In this document: piece after piece, positions 24,021-36,226 of the stretch
Layout of the letters: every line of letters begins with the position of its first letter
Position numbering within the stretch: position 1 is the stretch's first letter
Source of the DNA: Mauremys mutica
Taxonomy: Eukaryota; Chordata; Testudines; Geoemydidae
NCBI RefSeq assembly: GCF_020497125.1
Contig: NC_059072.1
Location: forward strand, 56,640,697-56,704,696
Length of the DNA stretch: 64,000 nt
Direction of reading: 5' to 3'
Notes under the pieces: generated by a model
Told to the model about the DNA's origin: nothing
The model's input: only the letters and a program-made list of their open reading frames with translations
The model's database searches: none
Position numbers and translations under genes: made by a program

Positions 24021-26014
24021 AGGTGGTGGAGGGGAGAGCAGCAATCATAGCACAGCGCAGGGCCTGGACAGGGGACCATGAGGTGAGGTGCTGCCCCCGC
24101 CGGCTCAGAGAAAAAGAGGTTCCCAGCTCCTGCCCACAAGGGGCATGGCCGCCATCAGCCCGGTGGCAGTGCCCAGGGGTCAGTCCTGTGGGGATGTCAC
24201 TGGTTCAGGGTGGGCCCTAGGCGGTGTCTCAGCCCCCAGTGACAGGCGCTGGCCACACCGCGCTCACTTGCCCACTAGGGGTGGGGTGGGAGGAGTTACA
24301 TCGCGACATACACGAGGCTCCTCGGTGCTGTCCTGTTGTGAGAGGGGTGTAGGCAGTGTGACAGGTAGCAGATTCTCTATGATCTTACGTTTTGGTCCCT
24401 CAGTTTCCCCTTATACGAAAGATACTCTACAGAGGGATGGTGGGAGGCATAATTCACTGGTAAAGTGAAAGGCATTGTAAGAGTACAAACTAGAGTAGTT
24501 CATCTCTCCAGAATGTGGACATGGGGAAAAAGGGACCCTTTTCCCGTAAACCAGAGATCACAAGTTAGGAGCCCTCACAGAAAGCAAAATTGCAGTGCTC
24601 TGCAATCATGATCTCTAAAGCTAGAGTTTACAATGGAGTCACTACAGCATTTGGGACCAGTGCTGTAGTATCTATTTTATAAAGATTTCAAATATGCCTT
24701 TCTGAAACTTAATCCTCTAGAGCACTAAAACCCATGCCCAAGTGTGGCTTCCAGAGAGAGAATCCTGCCTGCTAACATATGTCCCACTGAATGGAATCCA
24801 CCACTGTAGCTGGAACTCCAGCTGGACCCCCCGTACTCGGTCAGTAATCTCTCTCTCCCACCCTAGGCCATAGGAGCTGTGCTAAACAGCTCTCTTCTGG
24901 GAGGCAATCCCACACTCATGCCCAACAGGCATAAAAGCCTCTTCCATCGTGCAAGATCAGATCAGTGTTTTGCTTCCAGCAAAGAAAGTGCAAGTTTTAT
25001 GGTGAAAGCAATTTCCCTGTCTCCTGATTAATAACAACAAACCAAGGCCCATGGACTGGGGAGGAGAAGAGAGCACAATTGACTGAGTTTTGAAATGGGG
25101 TCTTAATGTCTAGATTCAAATTAGCCAGCATCACCTTTTCATCTGGGGAATTGAAATGAAATGTGCAGGCCTCTACAGCAGGCCTTGGCTAGTCCAAGAC
25201 TAGTAGCCCAGCTCCCACCACACACACAGCCCTTTTAAAACATGTGCCAGATAAAGTATCTTCCTCTTTCACATGCTTCATTATTTTCCTCATTGTATTG
25301 TCTGAAGTACAGATTTTAACACCGCTCTTCCCCCCCCCACACACACACTTACCTGAGCCCCCTGTGTTCTACCTGCAAATCAAGAGGATGACGAGATCTG
25401 GGGGGAAAGGAAAACAAAAAGAAATGGCTTTGGACTGTTTCATTTTTCCAATGAAATAAAGCCTTATCCCAAAGCAAATTAACAGTCTAAAAGTGTCAAA
25501 AAAGCAAGACACGATTCTCCATCAGCAAAGGCACAGGGGCTGTGGGAAAAAAAGTGCAAGTGGAAACAGTGACATCCAAATAACAGATAGGAATTAATAA
25601 CAGGCATTTCCCACGGCACAATTCTGCAGTAATGGTGCAAATCACAGCAAGAGCACTGATAGCAGCTAGGGACTGGGCTGGGTACAAATCTGGGAATCAG
25701 ATTTGTTTCCCAATCCTAATCACTGCAGCAAGGCACTCTGCCTGGTCAGTTTCTCCATCTAAAAATTGAGATAATGGTGCTACTCCCTTTTTGTAATGTA
25801 CTTTGGGTGGGATCCACAAAGGGACTTAGGTGTTGCAATGCTGAATGTCACAGCACCTAGAAAATGACAGGAACACACTATGATCCACAAAGCTCAGTTG
25901 GCTCCCTATACAATGCATGGGGAGAGATAAGTGGCTAAGAATGCCATCCACAAAAGACAGCAACATCTGGCCCCATGGACTTGTGCTCGTCCAGCTTTTC
26001 TAAACAGTCCTGAA
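24021..26014. other. Intergenic DNA upstream of PUS7L
   Basis: I see no exon or complete transposon. 25795-25960 contains short inverted blocks ('gggatccacaaagggactta' and a later 'gatccacaaag') that may be a decayed MITE. A CA tract lies near 25340. Confidence 0.45.
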
Positions 26015-26985
26015 CCACTTCTTTCTACACAAAGGGCTGGTCACCTCCTCCCCATACTGTGCTGCCCAGTTCAGTGGTCTGGGAGCTGACCTTGTTCGTG
26101 AAGACAGAGGGAAAAAAAGCATTCAGTACATTAGCTTTTTCCACATCCTCTGTCACTAGGTTGCCTCCCTCATTCAGTAAGGGGCTCACACTTTCCCTGA
26201 CCACCTTCTTGTTGCTAACATACCTGAAGAAACCCTTCTTGTTAACTCTTAACATCCCTTGCTAGCTGCGATTCCAAGTGTGATTTGGCCTTCCTGATTT
26301 CACTCCTGCATGCCTGAGCAATATTTTTATACTCCTCCCTGGTCATTTGTCCAATCTTCCACTTCTTGTAAGCTTCTTTTTTGCGTTTAAGATCAGCAAG
26401 GATTTCACTGTTAAGCCAGGCTGGTCACCTGCCATATTTACTATTCTTTCTACACATCGGGATGGTTTGTTCCTGCAACCTCAATAAGGATTCTTTAAAA
26501 TACAGCCAGCTCTCCTGGACTCCTTTCCCCTTCATGTTATTCTCCCAGGGGATCCTGCCCATCAGTTCCCTGAGGGAGTCAAAGTCTGCTTTTCTGAAGT
26601 CCAGGGTCCGTATTCTGCTGCTCTCTTTTCTTCCTTGGGTCAGGATCCTGAACTCGACCATCTCACGGTCACTGCCTCCCAGGTTCCCATCCACTTTTGC
26701 TTCCCCTACTAATTCTTCCCTGTTAGTGAGCAGCAGGTCAAGAACAGCTCTGCCCCTAGTTGGTTCCTCCAGCACTTGCGCCAGGAAATTGTCCCCTACA
26801 CTTTCCAAAAACTTCCTGGATTGTCCATGCACCGCTGTATTGCTCTCCCAGCAGATAATGGGGTGACTGAAGTCCCCCATGAGAACCAGGGCCTGTGATC
26901 TAGTAACTTCTGTTAGTTGCCGGAAGAAAGCCTCGTTCACCTCATCCTCCTTGGGCTTAAACTCGCTGTACCTCAGTTTTCTCAT
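26015..26985 (-). mobile_element. CR1-type LINE fragment (endonuclease to early RT region)
   Basis: The minus strand encodes stretches typical of CR1 ORF2. First come VLMGDFSHPIICW and LEEPTRGRAVLDLLLTN (endonuclease C-terminal motifs), then GRIPWENN and GVQESWLYFK. After an AT-rich linker come KGFFRYV and [13 protein letters not shown], just ahead of the RT domain. Frameshifts and stops separate the two readable parts (26985-26425 and 26255-26025), so it is dead. Both ends are truncated. Confidence 0.85.
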
Positions 26986-27439
26986 ATATAATTACACTTA
27001 TGTATGTTTGTAAAGTGCTTTGAGATCTTTCCGTGAAACATGTTCTGTAGCTGAGTATTTATAGGTAGATAAATACCGAAGCACTGACCTGAAGAGCTTA
27101 CAAAAGCAATCTAAATCAGAAGCACAGTAAAGATAGGCATGGGGGATGGCCTAGGAAAGAGCAGCACAGCAGAGGGCTGACACAGAACAAACCAGGATTG
27201 TTGCATTTACTCCTTGCTTATTACATCTGCGGCACTAGATTTCTGTTAGGCTGGGTGTGCTCAGCAGGTTAATTCACAACAGCCTGGCACCTGTCCAAAG
27301 AAAGAGCCTTTTTAGTGGGGGGTCTCTGGGCGGCATTTTGCTTTGACAAATCAACAACCCTGCGCTGATCAAAACGTTACATAGAAATCTGCAGACTCTG
27401 GTGCTTTCACAACCGAGCCATCAACACAGGCAGCTTTTT

Positions 27440-28060
27440 ACCTCGCTTGAGACCATGCAGGAATCAGGCCCGCGCCCGCGCCCGCCCCCTTCTCCCCAGC
27501 TCGCTCCGCGCCCACCCCGCCCCATCTCACCCACACTTCTCCCCTCCCCCGCCTCCCAGGCATTTGGTGCTGCAACTTCCTACCTCCGGCGCGCGGCCCT
27601 TCCGCCTCCTGCCCCGCCCACCAGCCGGGGCCCTCGGAGCTCGGCCGCTGCGGTCCTAGCGCCGGCTCCGCCCGGGACACTGGGCCCGCAACCCTGCGGG
27701 GGGCGGGGCACGACTCCGAGCGCCCTGGGCTGCGGCCGGACGCTGCTGGGCCCGATCCTGCGAGAGGGGGCTGACGCCGCTGGGCCCGATCCTGCACCGC
27801 CCCATTTGTGCGCCCCGGCGGCTCCGAGCCTGGGCGGCTGCCCCGCTCGCCCCGCCCTAGTCGCGGCGCTGTACACGGTACCCAGCGATCACTTGCTTCC
27901 TGCCCCAGCGAGTTCAGAGCCCGAGGCCCGAGCCAGCCTTACCTGCCCTCGCTGTAAGTGCCGTGGCCGTCGGACGCTGCTCGGTGTGTGTGAGCGTGAG
28001 CCGGGCCCCATTCAAGGTACCGCGGCCCGGCAAGCCTGACGGGGGGCAGAAGGCATGATG
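27440..28060. promoter_or_regulatory. CpG island, probable bidirectional promoter of IRAK4 and PUS7L
   Basis: This is the most CpG-dense stretch outside the transposons, rich in CGC and GGGCGG-type boxes, and it lies between the two divergent genes. It contains a strong plus-strand donor, CGCT|GTAAGT at 27953/27954. A strong minus-strand donor, GGCAG|GTAAGG, lies at 27943/27942, only about ten bases away. These could end the non-coding first exons of IRAK4 and PUS7L, whose 5' UTR exons would then overlap. The transcription starts themselves cannot be placed. Confidence 0.7.
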
Positions 28061-28390
28061 AGGAACTGAGATGAGAGAGGATGTGGGGGGAAAGTGAGCG
28101 ACGTGGGAGGGACTTGGAGATGGACATAAATGGAGGACTGCACAGGTTTATATAGCGCCTAGCTCAATGGAGCTCTGGCCTAGTTGACCTCTAGTACCGT
28201 AATATAAATGTTAACAGAGGGGAAGAGGAAGAAAGAGGGGAAAGAGTAGTGGCAAGAATCAAGAAGATGAAAGCGGGCGATGGTGCGATTAAAAACGAGT
28301 GAATTAAAATAAGAGAACAGTGAGTCATATGTCTATTGTAGTTTTAATTAAGAATCTGTATTAAAAGGATGCAATGCATTTGTTAGGAAG

Positions 28391-28551
28391 ATGAGCAAAT
28401 CCATAACTCCTTCAACATACGTGCGCTGCATTGGCTATAAACTCATGATGCAACTGGCTGATTTCATTGATCCACAAGAAGGATGGAAGAAGCTAGCAGT
28501 AGATATAAAAGACCCATCTGGCGAAAAGAGATACAACCAAATGCATATAAG
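28391..28551 (+). CDS. IRAK4: IRAK4 coding exon 1
   Basis: It encodes residues 1-53, the first half of the death domain ([26 protein letters not shown]). It ends AAG|GTATTA in the middle of an Arg codon. The upstream 'tttgttag' just before 28387 may be the acceptor from the 5' UTR exon, but its pyrimidine tract is weak. Confidence 0.95.
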
Positions 28552-31500
28552 GTATTATATAAAAGTCATGAGACAATAGATTTGTTGTTTTTAATCAAAT
28601 TGAGTTACTTAATGTAGATGTCATGTCCACATTCCTGTGACTTGTAACAACTTCCATATGAGGAGAGATTAAAAAGACTGGGACTGTTCACTTTAGAAAA
28701 GAGGTGACTAAGGGGGATATGACAAAGGCCTATAAAATCATGAATGTGTGGTGAAAGTGAATAGGGAAGTGTTATTTAGCCCTTCACATAACACAAGAAA
28801 ACTAGGGGTCAATGAAGTTAATAGGCAACAGGTTTAAAACAAACTAAAGGAAGTACTTCTTCACAAAATGCACAATTAGCCTGTGGAAATCATTGCCATG
28901 GGTTGTTGTGAAGGCCAAAAGTATAACTGGGTTCAATAAAGAATTAAATAAGTTAATGGATAAGGTTAAGATTTTGTAATGGTTATTTTTAGTAAAAGTC
29001 ACAGGCAGATCGTGAGCAATAAACAAAAATTCATGGAAACCTGTGACTTTTACTGAAATAAAGGGAGGGACTGACAGCTCCAGCCCCTGTTGTCTGAGGC
29101 AGCTACTGACAGCTGCGAGGGCCCACATTGGCTTAGAGCTGCAGGGATGAAGCTGAAGCAAAAAATGTCACGGAAGTCTCTGAAAGTCATGGAATCCATG
29201 ACCTCCATGACAAAATCTTATCCTTATGCATTGAGGATAGGTCCATCAGTGGCTATTAGCCATTTTACTTTACTTAAACTGATTATTTAGTCTTTTACTT
29301 GAGTTATTCACTTAAAGTCTCTTTCTTTAAGGACACCAAAAGGGAGTGAGGGGTGGAATTGCTCATCCCCTCATTATTTTGTCTACCGGTTGGGTCTAAT
29401 GTCCAACACACCAACTTTGGTTCCTTAATTTCTGGTTCCATATCTTCTATTTTTTACACAGCATGATTTTAACATAGCCCTTAAACCATATCAGTAGGCC
29501 CTTTTATTTGGATTAATTTAATTTTTAGTTTTCAGTCTGTCTCCTTTTCATACCTTTTCCCATCAACATTTATTATTATAGGATATTGTAACATCTTATA
29601 AACTTTCACATAATTTTTGACAGTTGAGTTCACAATTAGGGTAAATTTTTAAGCCCAATTGTTACGTATTTTTAGTACTCTTTTAACACTAAAGCCTCAA
29701 TTGCCTTTCTGTAAATAATAATAAAGCAGTGAAGACATTTAATTAGGTTCAAGTTTTATTCAGTTTCTGTCCCTTTCAAGTTAAATAGTCCAAGCAAACT
29801 CGAAGTCAAAATGGAACAAAAAATATAAGAATTATTTTTGTTTTGATAACACACCATGTAGTTGTTCACATATGCAGCAATATTGTGTGTATTTGGAAGA
29901 ATGCTCAAATGATCTGCGCAGATGTATTTTTAAATTGGGTTTGTGATCTTTCTGATGAAAGAGATTTTTTGTTTCTGCATGTGTGTTCTTTGTTGTTATT
30001 TACACTAGGTCTTGTTACCCTGCATTTTCTGGAAGACTTCATGAATAACTGAAGAACTAGTTGTATGATATGATGAATACCAAGGAAGTGAAACCTACCT
30101 GAGGGATTTAGTCAAGCTGTCTAAAAATTTTTAACAGCTTATTAACTGGAACACCTAACAAACAAGTGGAAGAAACATTCTCTTTGCTAAATATTCAACA
30201 CCCATTCCCCTTCATTTGAGGGCTGAGAAGGCTCCCAGTCAACTTACCTGGGTCTTCCAGCAGCATCGTCTAGCAAAAACAGGAAAAAAGAGTTTATTTT
30301 TCTACCATTAAAATATTAGGCATAAACAGAAGAGAGCTGCTTTTTTTTAACTTTTTAGGTCTCCTGCTTATGCCATGAAGAAACAAAGAAAGGGTGCAAA
30401 CCTATCACCCTCCTTCTCACCTCCTCCCTCCCCCCGGGTCTTTGCAGGTCACTTCTTATTTAAAAAAGTAATTTGATTTTAATTTGTCTTTTAAGGAGGT
30501 TTGAAGGGCTAATAAAGATGGGAAAGAGCCCTACCTGTGAATTACTCTATGACTGGGGAACAGCAAACTGTACAGTTGGTGAACTTGTGGAGCTATTGAT
30601 CAGGAATCATTTCCTAGCACCAGCTAGTCTTTTGCTTCCAGGTAATTCTGCTCTCCACAGTATCTACATATTGCATTCTTCATTTACACAGATCTTTTGT
30701 AACTTCACAGTAGCTCTCCATTTAAAAGAAATGACATGACTAGCTTGTTTAAATGATAACTGAAGGTGGTTACATCTCTCCTGACTTATTTTTTTTAATA
30801 ATAAAGATTAAGAGTAATTCTTTAGGACGTTACAAGGGGCATATATTTTAAAATTTTAGACACATACAGAACATGTCATGTTTAGTGAAGCTTAGATATG
30901 TCAGCCTTTACTAAATGCTGATGCTACGTAACCTATGATTTTCTGTTTCCCAACACTCTTCAATATATTTTTAATTTTATTTGCAGATGCTGTTAGGGTG
31001 CCAGACGATATTACGGTACCTTTTTCTTCACAAGAAACTATGCCTATAGATAAAACTATGCCTGTACAGGAAAAAACAGTAATATCTGCAACACCTCTTC
31101 TAGCACAGAGTAGTGAGGGACAACTTTCAGCTCCTTCCTGCTTATCTCAAGAGAACAACAGTCTGCAACTTAGTGACACAGGTATGCACTGCGGTAAAAT
31201 TAAATGCAGCTTCAGCTGCTGCCTTCCATCATTGCACACATCCTTTACCTAAGTTCTAGAAGTAAAAAGAACATATAGTAGAACCTCAGAGTTACAAACA
31301 CTTCAGGAATGGAGGTTGTTCATAGCTCTGAAATGTTCGTAACTCTGAACAAAATGTTATGGTTGTCCTTTCAAAAGTTTTACAACTGAACATTGACTTA
31401 CTACAGCTTTGAAACTTAACTATGCAGAAGAAAAATGGTGCTTTCCTTTTTTTATAGTTTACGTTTAGAACAGTACTGTACTGTATTTGCTTTTTTTGCC

Positions 31501-34500
31501 TCTGTTGCTGCCTGATTGCGTACTTCTGGTTCCAAATGACGGGTGTGCTTGACCGCTCAGTTTGTAATTCTGGTGTTCGTAACTCTGAGGTTCTACTGTA
31601 TAGAAACCAAGGGGCCAGATTTTGATATGCCTTTGCAAGTCCCCGTAGGAAGCCTCTGACCCCTTGTCCAGTTTTTGTGCTGCCTGCATAAAGGGATTTT
31701 GGCCTGTGGTCAACAAACTTTCAGTATGCATGCTCCATCTTGCTATTAACAAGGTCACTGAGGGGGAGTGTTGGATATAGAAGCTTCTAATTCCAATGTG
31801 CTCTACATCAATGTTAGTGATGAGGTTGGACTGTTGGAGCATTTGCTTCATGGGCTACGCTTTAGGCTCCTGAGCTCTAAAATTAAAGCTGAATTGACTG
31901 TATATCTGGTTTCTTCCACACAAGGAACTGGAAGATATTTGTACTCGAAGTACCTGCAAGTAGTGAGCAAAGTTATCAAAGAATAGCTAACTCACTTGTA
32001 CTTTGTTTGCTTTTCTTACTTTCTGGTGTCTACTCAGAGAGAGCAATTGTGGCTTAAAACTTGCAATGAATCCAGAATTAAAGATCCACAATGCCATTAT
32101 TTGTGCTCTGGGAAATCTGTTGTTTAAATAGCCACTTCGCACACACGTACCTTACAGTGAAATTGACCTTTCAGTTCCATCCTAAATGTTTCTTTCTTTC
32201 AGGTTTTCACAGCTTTTGGTTCCATGAGTTGAAAAATGTTACAAACAACTTCGATGAACGGCCTATATCAGCTGGAGGTAATAAACTGGGAGAAGGCGGC
32301 TTTGGAGTTGTGTACAAGGGCTACGTCAATGGCAGAATTGTGGCAGTGAAAAAACTTGCTGCAGTAAGTTGTCATAACTATTTTGTATGAGCGTCATATG
32401 CTTTATGGTGTTACTAGTGTGTATTTTAGGTGGACGTATTCAGTATTTTTATAAGTGACAGGGATACTCCAGAATTTGAGATAATTGAAAACTCAGTTGG
32501 GTGAGACTTTGTCAGATATGAACTCTTTTTTTTTAAATGCATTATTCTTTCATCAAAATGTTAGTCACCTGTTGGGATTTTTAGTAACATAGGTTTTGCT
32601 GTATAAGCAGTTAATGGATCATCTACTGAGATGTCTGTCTCCAAAGGGGCCAATACTAGCTGTTTCAGAGGATGACTGTAACTTCCTTCACCTACTGTGG
32701 TATATACCAGATGTTGCAATAGTATGCAACTGACAGAGATGAACTGTAGAGGTGAAGTTTTTCCTGGCCTGGTGATCAGTTTGTGCTCTGAAGTTTCAGA
32801 ATGGGTAGTCTCTGTAACTTTTTATCCTAGTTCAACTTAGGTTCTTCCAAGATAAGGTGTGGAAGCTCCATTTTAAAAAGAGTTTTCTAAAGGCCAAGAA
32901 AGGAATAATCCAGTACTGGTAAGGGTTGGAGCAATGATTTTGTAAGTCTTTCCCATTCTGATTTCTGTGATTCTGTGCTTCAGATGTGTCTGGTGTTTGT
33001 TTGGTTTTTGTTTTAAGGTCTCTACCTCATTACTGGGTGAGTGACCCCATGAGCTAAATATACATTCCATTAATATTTTTACTTTTATCTATTATAAACT
33101 TGCTGGTTAAGTATAAATATTTATTTTTTGTATTATTAAGCACAGTATTGCAATTAGAGGAAAAACAGGTGATCTAGCTGTTATGTTGACATCCTAGATC
33201 CAGTTATCTTATAATCAAGGAAGTAAATAATAATGCTGTGAGATCTCATTTTCAAGTTCAATTAAAAACCACACAGTGAAAAAAATAACCTTTTCTAAAT
33301 GGAAAGGATTGAATTGCTAAGGAAAGAATCTTTTCTATTCTTGAAAAATATAGGTTATTACATATTGGTCTGTGTTTTTAGCTTTTAAAGTAATTGACAT
33401 TGTCATTCATGGGTTATTCAGAGGGACAGTGTAACTAACATGCTTATTTTGGGAGGAGAATGTAGCTTGTCTCCAATTGGAAGTGAAAAAGATAAGCTTT
33501 TATCTGCATTTTTGTGCTGCTACATCTTGAAACACTGAGTAAAATATCTTAAGTTAAGGTTCAGCTGCCAGAATTTTGTGTAGGAGCCCAGATTTCTCTT
33601 TCCAAGGGCGCAGTCTTGTAGCTCTTAGGAAACTGAACAATGGGATCCTACTTCTGCAGCCCTCTCCCCCACCAGTGGTTCCAGTGAAATCAGTCAGACC
33701 ACTCGGGTTACAAACACATACAATAAAACTGATCTGTCATACAAGGGAATAAATGTATTTCTAGAACCCTGTAATCGTTCTGGTATTACCGTAATATTTT
33801 ACTGCTGCTTTTTATCCCAGGCCCTTGAGGCTCAGTGTCCAGACCACAATCTTAGCTGTGGAGGATTTGAAAATTTAAGGGGGAGAGAAGTCTACAGTGT
33901 TACTTTTTTTTTTTTTTTTGTTACTAAGGGGACTGTTGCAAGTTCTGTGTGGAAGACCCTAAAGACATTCTGTCATTCTAATCAGCATTTCAAAGAACAA
34001 GAGAATACTGTGTAACAATGATCAAGAATAACTATATAGTGTCAATGATTCCATCACAAGTAGTGGCAAAATTTTATTTTATAAATGTTACACTGTAACC
34101 ATCCGCAAGGGGGAAATGGAGAGAACATCCTTCATTGATCCCCTGAGAAAAGTCCCTGTTGCAGAGAAGCCAAGTTATTTGGTCAAGAGGATAAAAACCA
34201 GGGAAGGAGAAGAGCTATTTAACGTACAGAAAAAAGTTGTCACGAGTACAATTGGTATAAACTAGCTAGGAATACATCTAGGCTAGAAATTAGAAGGTTT
34301 TCTAACGATCAGAGAAGTAATGTTCTAGAATAGCCTCCCAATACTATTGGGGGGGGGGGAACAATCTAATTAGCTTTAAGATAGAGCTTGATACATTTAA
34401 GAGTGAGATGGTATGATGGGTTTACCTGCAGGGGTAAGGGGCTGAGTTCAGTGGTACATGGTACACAGGTTCCTTCCAGGCCTGTGTTTTATGTTCCCTA

Positions 34501-36194
34501 AATCTCATGCTTCAGGGTTTCAGCTGGTCACCTGCAGGGGTTCTGGGTTTTGTTTTCTTCTTCCTCTGAAACATCAGAAACGGCCACAGCTGGATATGGG
34601 ACATGGTATGCAGTGGGCCAGTTCTCCATGGCAGTACAGAGAATTCTTTCTCAGATGCTTGTGTGTCTTGCTCATATGCTCAGGATCAAACTGATAGCTA
34701 TTTTTGGGATTAGGAAGTAATTTTCCACCAGGTCAGATTGGCAAGGGACATCGTGTTTTTGCTGTGGCATAGGTAGGGATTGCTTGCTAGGATCATCTGG
34801 GTCTATTTTATCAAATCAATTCCCTGCCATTGAAGGGGCCTCTGGCATTGGAACATTCATTCCCTCCTATTCTCTGCCTGTGGTACACAGTAGTTTAATT
34901 TCCTGAGGACTGTAATGTTTTGGTTGGGCGCAATACAGGGATAACTGGATGGGTTTTAGTGACCTGATGTGCAGGAAGTCAGATTAGATGATCTGGTGAT
35001 TGCTTCTGGCCTTAAACTCTGACTCTGGAAGGTCACAAAGGAAATCTCTGGTAGTGCCAAGAATGGGATCCAGTTCCATGACTTTAAAACATGTGCCTAA
35101 ATGTGGACTAAAAAGTGGTCTGATCCCCCGCTCCCTTCCAAGTGCTGAGCACCAACTAATTTCCATTGACTTCAACAGGTGCTCCGTTTAGGTGCTTAAA
35201 CATGGATTTAGGAGCCTTATTTAGGCATCTGATTTTTTTTTTCTTGTTAAATCTTGGCCCAGATTTCTTGATTCCCACTCTTGTGCTTTAGCCACAAGAG
35301 CAACCTTCCTCCCCATTGGCATGAATACAGGAAAAAACGTTCTATTAGATAGGATTTGAAATGCAATGACCAGTGCAGTGGCAAAAAGGAAATTCCCTTG
35401 CAAGCATGTGGGCATGGGTGGGTCTGCCCATCACTTTCTACAGGAGGATGTTGGTTGGGGTGGGAAGGAGAGGTGTTTGCATCTGTGAGAGTAACCACCT
35501 GAATACGAATCAGTACTGTCTTTCTGGGTCAGCAAGGATGTGTGATGAGGATGTTATGTAGGACATATTGTACTGCCAACTGTTTCAAACCAATTTTTTA
35601 TGGTTTACAAAAAGAGGTGTCCCCAAGTAAGATTTGCAATAAACTTGTTTTGTATGTAATATCACCTACAAAATTAATGGAGAACTAATATTGTCTTTGT
35701 AGATGGTTGATGTAAGCATTCAAGATCTGAAACAGCAGTTTGATCAAGAAATAAAAACAATGGCAAAGTAGGTACTAAGTCATGCAAATTTAGCATAACT
35801 GTAGGTATAGACTACCTACATTTGCAGAGTTCTCCTTGTTGGCATGCTGCCTTAGGGTTTCTTTGCTGTAGTTTTGCATGGGATAGTTTGGAAACTGTTA
35901 AGTGAAAACATTGCAAAACTATTGTGGATTCTTTCTGCTCAAGATAAAGATTTAGGCTTATGATTAATTCTACACAGTTTAGTAGTCCCATTGAGGTTGT
36001 GGGCTGTTAGCCAATGTCATGTATTTCCAAAATGCTTTGCATATGCTAAGTTGTAAAACTATGACTGAATTCCTAGAATGCTTTGTAATCATGCTAAGCT
36101 TTATTGTAGAAATTTACTAATGGTTAAACTGTTCCAGTGTTTGTTCTCCGTATGTGTGGAGTCTGTCAGAAATAAGATGTATGTTCTGTTAAGG

Positions 36195-36226
<32 letters not shown>

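Noticed and set aside
27401..28039. Open frame of 212 codons, Pro/Ala/Arg-rich
   Set aside because: It lies in a CpG island where stop codons are rare. Frames on both strands are similarly open and no conserved protein is recognisable.
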